DNA from: JAAXIE01 sp965204245
Lineage (GTDB): Bacteria; Chloroflexota; Dehalococcoidia; Lucifugimonadales; JAAXIE01
Assembly (NCBI GenBank): GCA_965204245.1
Contig: CBDBED010000009.1
Coordinates: forward strand, 124,001 to 188,000
Direction: 5' to 3'
DNA: 64,000 nucleotides
Both the position numbers and the translations under genes were made by a program. Each line of letters opens with the position of its first letter. Positions within the stretch are counted from its first letter, which is position 1. Below the pieces are notes generated by a model. That model ran no database searches, was not told the origin of the DNA, and worked only from the letters and a program-made list of their open reading frames with translations. Below are positions 60,479 to 64,000 of this stretch, in pieces.

Positions 60479-60807
60479 AACTCCTCCTGTTCTTTAATGC
60501 TCCTACGCTCAGGCCATTCTTCATTCCTCTCTCGCAATCCACGGGGGACCTCGCCGTGTCTGCGTATATCACCCCACGAGACAAAATTGGAGTCAAAGGC
60601 GTCCACCTCTTCCTCATCATCGACAAAAGTAATTCCCAGTCGCATCACGTCGCCATCGTGGAATTGAATCCTCATCAAGAATTGGTACATCATGTAGTGG
60701 CTTTGAAATAGCCACTCGGCACGGTCTATGGCTGACAGTCCCTTCAAGTGGTCGGAAAGCTCCTGAAGTATCCTGTCCTCGGCCCATGGCTGGCCTCCAG
60801 TGCTCAT
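60445..60807 (-). CDS. Unknown protein, paralogue of the downstream gene (2)
   Basis: The 120-residue protein starts MSTGGQPWAEDRILQELSDH, with GGGAAGGGA upstream, and carries the shared strand FHDGDVMRLGITFVDDEEEV. The end (RSIKEQEELCVRLRRLRLG) is basic. It overlaps the next gene by 34 bases, so the two are a bicistronic unit. The function is unknown. Confidence 0.65.
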   Translation of the reverse strand: MSTGGQPWAEDRILQELSDHLKGLSAIDRAEWLFQSHYMMYQFLMRIQFHDGDVMRLGITFVDDEEEVDAFDSNFVSWGDIRRHGEVPRGLRERNEEWPERRSIKEQEELCVRLRRLRLG

Positions 60808-60926
60808 TCCCTTCCCCCGGCAGTTCTGCTCAAGTAGGATCGGGATCGTTGATCGGGATAGGGGATTTGTCAAGGGTTGGCGAGGGGTTCAATCAGCGGT
60901 AGCTCGCTATGGAGTCCGGGCCGTGG

Positions 60927-60946
60927 ATTCCTGCCTCCGCAGGAAT
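60927..60946. repeat. Single copy of the TTCCTGC/GCAGGAA hairpin
   Basis: ATTCCTGC-CTCC-GCAGGAAT, followed by GACGGGT, is the same element as the units at 12136-12740. It lies 11 bases after the stop of the DpnI-like gene, where it could act as a weak terminator. Confidence 0.7.
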
Positions 60947-60957
60947 GACGGGTTGGG

Positions 60958-61743
60958 TTAGCTGATGACTCTGTAGCGTCCTCTGCCTAGGAAGTCCAAT
61001 AGCCTGCCGTCACGCAAGACTTGGAGTTGCTGGCGGATTTTGGGGTTGACGTTGTGGTTTTCGGGATGGCGGGCTGCCAGTTCATCGGCGTAGCGGACGT
61101 AGAATTCTTGTAGGGTGAAATCGTTTACGCCGGTCTCGGCTTGGAGGCGGCGAACGCAGGCAAGAATCTCCGCGCCCCAGCCTCCTTTGGCACGGGCGTC
61201 TGACCTGAGGAACTCGAATTTCTTCCAGTCCTCCCTGACTTCGTCGGGTTTCCGCACTGTGCTGTCGTCGACCACCGAGACCCGCCCATCGGACGGCAGG
61301 TCTCGTAGGAGGATTGTAGAGCCAATCCAACCGCGTCTTCTCGCGTAGTCGGGCAACGGAGACCTCTCTTGTATGACTGCAAGAGTGATGAAGTGGCCTG
61401 GAACCGCGAACAGATTAGTGACTTTCCAAGCCGGTTTGATGTATTGCAGGAACAGGTAATGAGGCGCACGGCCCTGCTTGATGGCTTCTACCTTCGGGCC
61501 GTATGCCGAGTTAGCAACGGACCCACCGAACCGCTTCTCTTGGCTTTTCAACTGATAGGTGGTACCGCATCCGGGACAGGTGAAGTCTCGGACTTGCCGA
61601 TTGGGGGTCTCAGGTGCCAGATGTGGAGATGAGCAAGCCAAGCAGAAGAGATTACGGGCGGCCCAGTCTTCGGTGAGTAGGCGCGATATCTGCCGGTTGC
61701 TCGAATATCCGGCGGCCAGAGAATAGTCCATTTCGAGGTCCAC
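60958..61743 (-). CDS. DpnI-like methyl-directed restriction endonuclease (E64Q variant)
   Basis: The 261-residue protein aligns co-linearly with DpnI (254 residues) from the first residue. Shared segments are SNRQ and LLTEDWAARN, zinc cysteines C34, C37, C56 and C59, and the catalytic region D53...Q64-L65-K66 (DpnI: D53, E64, K66). Later ones are RRRGWIGSTI, PSDGRVSVVDDS and the C-terminal winged helix KIRQQLQVLRDGRLLDFLGR. DpnI cuts GATC only when adenine is methylated. Here Glu64 is Gln, as in the D...QxK site of Mrr-type nucleases, so activity is plausible. No methyltransferase is nearby, as expected for a methyl-directed enzyme. The GTG start gives the same N-terminal spacing as DpnI, and GGAG lies 8 bases upstream. 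Confidence 0.93.
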   Translation of the reverse strand: MDLEMDYSLAAGYSSNRQISRLLTEDWAARNLFCLACSSPHLAPETPNRQVRDFTCPGCGTTYQLKSQEKRFGGSVANSAYGPKVEAIKQGRAPHYLFLQYIKPAWKVTNLFAVPGHFITLAVIQERSPLPDYARRRGWIGSTILLRDLPSDGRVSVVDDSTVRKPDEVREDWKKFEFLRSDARAKGGWGAEILACVRRLQAETGVNDFTLQEFYVRYADELAARHPENHNVNPKIRQQLQVLRDGRLLDFLGRGRYRVIS

Positions 61744-61754
61744 GGCATCGTCTC

Positions 61755-62507
61755 CTACTGTGCGGTGGAGCCTCCGTCGATGACGAGTTCGGAGCCGGTT
61801 ACGTAGGAGGACTCGTCGGAGGCTAGGAAGAGGACGCCATAGGCTACGTCGTCGACGGTGCCGAAGCGGCCTATGGGGGTGCCGGTGAGGCGAGCGGTGC
61901 GGCGGTCTTCGTCGGAGAGGAGTTCCTCGGTCATCTGGGTGACGATGATGCCGGGGTGGACGGAGTTGCAGCGAATGTTGTCGGAGGCGTACTGGACGGC
62001 AGTGCCCTTGGTGAGGATGCGGACAGCACCCTTGGAGGCGCTGTAGGCAGCGGCTTGGGAGCCACCGACCAGGCCGGCGACGGATGAAATATTGATGATG
62101 GAGCCGCCACCAGCGGCGCGCATGGCGGGGATGGCGTGCTTGGTGCCAAGGAAGACGCCGGTGGCGTTGATGTCCATGACCTGTTCCCATAGCTCGACGA
62201 GGGTGTCCTCGACGCGCACCATGGGGAAGATGCCGGCGTTGTTGACGAGGATATCGAGCTTGCCGTAGCGGTCGACGGCGGCTTGAATGACGTCCTGCCA
62301 CTGCTGTTCGTTGGTGACGTCGAGGCGGAGGTAGATGGCATCGCCGCCCTGCTGGCGGATAGCAGCGGCTGCGGACTCGCCCTCCTCGTCGAGGATGTCG
62401 GTGAGGACGACTTTAGCGCCTTCCTGGGCGAAGAGGCTGGCTTCGCAGGCGCCTTGGCCGCGGGCTGCGCCGGTGATGAGGGCCACTTTGTTTTGCAGGC
62501 GTGGCAT
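61755..62507 (-). CDS. Short-chain dehydrogenase/reductase
   Basis: The 250-residue enzyme has the classical SDR layout: TGAARGQGACEASLFAQEGA, NNAGIFPMV, the catalytic Ser in INISSVAGLVGG, YSASKGAV (Tyr and Lys) and the C-terminal SYVTGSELVIDGG. An Asp after the first beta strand (VVLTDIL) suggests NAD rather than NADP. Substrate unknown. It lies 11 bases before the DpnI-like gene, probably by chance. Confidence 0.92.
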   Translation of the reverse strand: MPRLQNKVALITGAARGQGACEASLFAQEGAKVVLTDILDEEGESAAAAIRQQGGDAIYLRLDVTNEQQWQDVIQAAVDRYGKLDILVNNAGIFPMVRVEDTLVELWEQVMDINATGVFLGTKHAIPAMRAAGGGSIINISSVAGLVGGSQAAAYSASKGAVRILTKGTAVQYASDNIRCNSVHPGIIVTQMTEELLSDEDRRTARLTGTPIGRFGTVDDVAYGVLFLASDESSYVTGSELVIDGGSTAQ

Positions 62508-62665
62508 TGGACCACCTCCCTTTTGGACGGGCTAGGGCAGGATACACCGTCGCGCCAATTGTGACGGGGCATTGTGACGGGCGCAAGGTTGGCCTACAAT
62601 GGGCCGAGTTGACCGAGGGCGCGATGGATGCGCCAATTAGCAGACAAAGCGTGAAGGAGAGAGAC

Positions 62666-63115
62666 ATGGCTCGAATCAAGCATATCGCCCTGTCGACGGA
62701 GGACCCGGTGGCAACGGCGGAGTTCTACAAGAACGTATTCGGGTTGCAGGAGTTGCACCGCCGACCGAAGGACACGGGTGAGGACGGGGTGTGGCTGAGC
62801 GACGGGTACATCTATTTCGCCATCCTGAAGTATGGGTGCGACGACACGCCGAACCTGGGCGAGGGGCCTTCGACGACGATTGGCTTCCATCATATCGGGT
62901 TCTATGTGGACGACTTGGAAGAGTCGGTGCAGACGATTGAGGAGGCCGGGTCCACGGAGTGCCCGGGCAGCACACCGGCGAACCGGAAGTACAAGGGTCC
63001 GCAGGGGGTGATGATCGACCTGCGGAAGCGTGGCTGGGACGAGCAGATACAGGCGAGGACGCAGTTGTATGAGTTGACGCCTGCGGCTCCGCGGAAGGGG
63101 CATGGGGGCGAGTAG
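62666..63115 (+). CDS. VOC superfamily (glyoxalase/dioxygenase-fold) protein
   Basis: The 149-residue protein has two beta-alpha-beta-beta-beta repeats: ARIKHIALSTEDPVATAEFY with the first metal His, and IGFHHIGFYVDDLEESVQTI with the second. A tail YKGPQGVMIDLRKRGWD follows. VOC enzymes include lyases, dioxygenases and resistance proteins. The ATG at 62666 has AAGGAG upstream, and a strong terminator follows. Confidence 0.9.
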   Translation: MARIKHIALSTEDPVATAEFYKNVFGLQELHRRPKDTGEDGVWLSDGYIYFAILKYGCDDTPNLGEGPSTTIGFHHIGFYVDDLEESVQTIEEAGSTECPGSTPANRKYKGPQGVMIDLRKRGWDEQIQARTQLYELTPAAPRKGHGGE

Positions 63116-63145
63116 GCGGACTGCACGGACATACTGGGATGAGAG

Positions 63146-63177
63146 AAGGGGCGCGAAATCGCGCCCCTTTTGTTTTT
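63146..63177 (+). terminator. Strong intrinsic terminator
   Basis: AAGGGGCGCG and CGCGCCCCTT form a perfect 10-bp stem with loop AAAT, followed by TTGTTTTTT, 31 bases after the VOC gene stop. Confidence 0.9.
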
Positions 63178-63184
63178 TGGTGGA

Positions 63185-63925
63185 TTATGAGTGGCGGCGG
63201 CGTTCCAGTTCGGCTTCCAGTTCCCGCAGGCGCTCCTCGGCAGACTCGGCGCGGCCCCGTTCGGCTTCGGCACGGGCTTCGGCGTCGTCGGCGCGGTCGC
63301 GTTGGCTGTGGTAGGTGAGGATGGGGGCGTCCGTGGCGGGGTCGTACCAGTAGAGTTCGGCGTGGTCCCATCTCAGGTACAGGTCGAGGGAGGGGCTGTA
63401 TCCCTGGAGGGCCCCTTCGGCTGCCTCAAGGATGGGGATGGGTTCGTAGGCATCTCCTACGAGGCGGTCTCCGGCTAGGGGGGCGCCGTGATATTCGCCT
63501 CCTGAGGGGTCGAAGCGCCAGTATTCGGGTATCCCCAGCTTGGCGTATCCGGCCCGCTTCACGGTGCGGTCTCGCCTGCCAGTTTTCTTGGAGCCAATTA
63601 CGAGGACGAAATCGGGCGGCTTGCCCTGCTCGGAAATGAGGTAGCCGTTGCGCCGCCGACAAGCTATGGGGTCGACGCCGAAGGCTATGAGCAGGTCGGG
63701 AAGGAGCAGGCCCTTGCGACTGCTGGTCGGTTCTTCGGCGATGTAACCGTCGGACAGGATGATGGTGGTGTCGTGGTTGCCAAAGTGCTCGGCGAGGTGC
63801 AAGGCGTTGCCGTGGGAATGGAAGTACAGGTAGTTATTCATGTCCTCGGGGTCCGGGCGGTCCGGCAGGCGGATGTAGCCCTTGGGGGGATGATGGTAAG
63901 CGGTGGTCATGGGCTTGGCACTCAT
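63185..63925 (-). CDS. Uma2 family putative endonuclease with coiled-coil tail
   Basis: The 246-residue protein has the Uma2 core: LLPDLLIAFGVDP, PPDFVLVIGSKKTGRRD and KRAGYAKLGIPEYWRFDPSG, then a helical tail rich in Asp/Glu/Arg (RDRADDAEARAEAERGRAES ... LRELEAELERRRH). The region PDFVLVIGSKKT differs from the usual PDLVVEVxS, so the glutamate of the nuclease site is replaced by Gly. It is larger than the Uma2 protein at 14475-15032, which lacks the tail. The role is unknown. Confidence 0.85.
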   Translation of the reverse strand: MSAKPMTTAYHHPPKGYIRLPDRPDPEDMNNYLYFHSHGNALHLAEHFGNHDTTIILSDGYIAEEPTSSRKGLLLPDLLIAFGVDPIACRRRNGYLISEQGKPPDFVLVIGSKKTGRRDRTVKRAGYAKLGIPEYWRFDPSGGEYHGAPLAGDRLVGDAYEPIPILEAAEGALQGYSPSLDLYLRWDHAELYWYDPATDAPILTYHSQRDRADDAEARAEAERGRAESAEERLRELEAELERRRHS

Positions 63926-64000
63926 GTCGGACCTCGACTATGGGATGCAGGGGATGGCCCGCCCGACGGACCGGGCTTCAAGTCCCATTATAAGGTGCCA

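Noticed and set aside
61744..62301. N-terminal extension of the DpnI-like protein
   Set aside because: It is antiphase to the SDR gene on the same strand. The GTG at 61743 reproduces DpnI spacing exactly.

Overview
The window looks like a piece of a free-living, GC-rich bacterial chromosome. The best match I can suggest is a member of the Chloroflexota close to the marine SAR202 / Dehalococcoidia lineage. This is an inference from gene content: paralogous flavin monooxygenase-type enzymes, amidohydrolase-2 proteins, a Rieske oxygenase, HpaI-type aldolases and a squalene/phytoene synthase, with little phage or transposon content. No rRNA or other phylogenetic marker is present, so the assignment is tentative. 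Gene starts often use GTG or TTG behind a good Shine-Dalgarno sequence.

Layout. 1-7.2 kb: a surface protein cut by the left edge; a one-polypeptide histidine kinase / receiver / DNA-binding regulator overlapping a META-domain lipoprotein; a membrane protein flanked by two decayed winged-helix remnants; a tRNA-Thr. 7.3-17.2 kb: an MBL-fold hydrolase, an amidohydrolase, an intergenic repeat field, an MFS exporter, a hairpin repeat array, DNA polymerase IV, a Uma2 protein, and a pair of related alpha/beta-hydrolase esterases of which one has lost its catalytic residues. 17.2-21.9 kb: a stretch of frameshifted genes (M1 aminopeptidase, mycothiol-dependent isomerase-like protein, MoaD-like protein). 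22-33 kb: a molybdenum hydroxylase large subunit, D-threonine-aldolase-like enzyme, RidA, a TTC38-like TPR protein, a PNPOx-fold protein, a second repeat field, an amidase with a GatC-like partner, HicAB, a Ddn-like protein and a squalene/phytoene synthase.

33.5-42 kb is the most housekeeping-like part: an unknown conserved-looking protein with tyrA, aroA and gmk, then a Fur-family regulator (probably Zur) with a complete znuABC-type metal transporter and a candidate operator, then an aminotransferase. 42-60 kb is a catabolic block: Rieske oxygenase, cupin, acyl-CoA-dehydrogenase-fold monooxygenase, two HpaI-type aldolases, GMC oxidoreductase, two luciferase-like oxidoreductases, amidohydrolase, HpaB-type hydroxylase, ThDP enzyme, thioesterase and a binding-protein-like enzyme. 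Together these could hydroxylate, oxidise and cleave ring or branched organic compounds, although no substrate can be named. 60-64 kb holds two related unknown proteins, a DpnI-like methyl-directed restriction endonuclease, an SDR, a VOC protein and a second Uma2 protein.

The most notable items are the DpnI homologue with the catalytic Glu replaced by Gln, two distant intergenic fields that share the words CAGATACGAA / AGCTACGA, a promoter with a perfect palindrome in its spacer in front of a phage-like HTH gene, an anti-Shine-Dalgarno hairpin in front of the surface protein, and the 4.6-kb zone of frameshifted genes. I did not find a convincing complete new multi-gene system. The strongest candidates for unexplored biology are listed separately in the findings.
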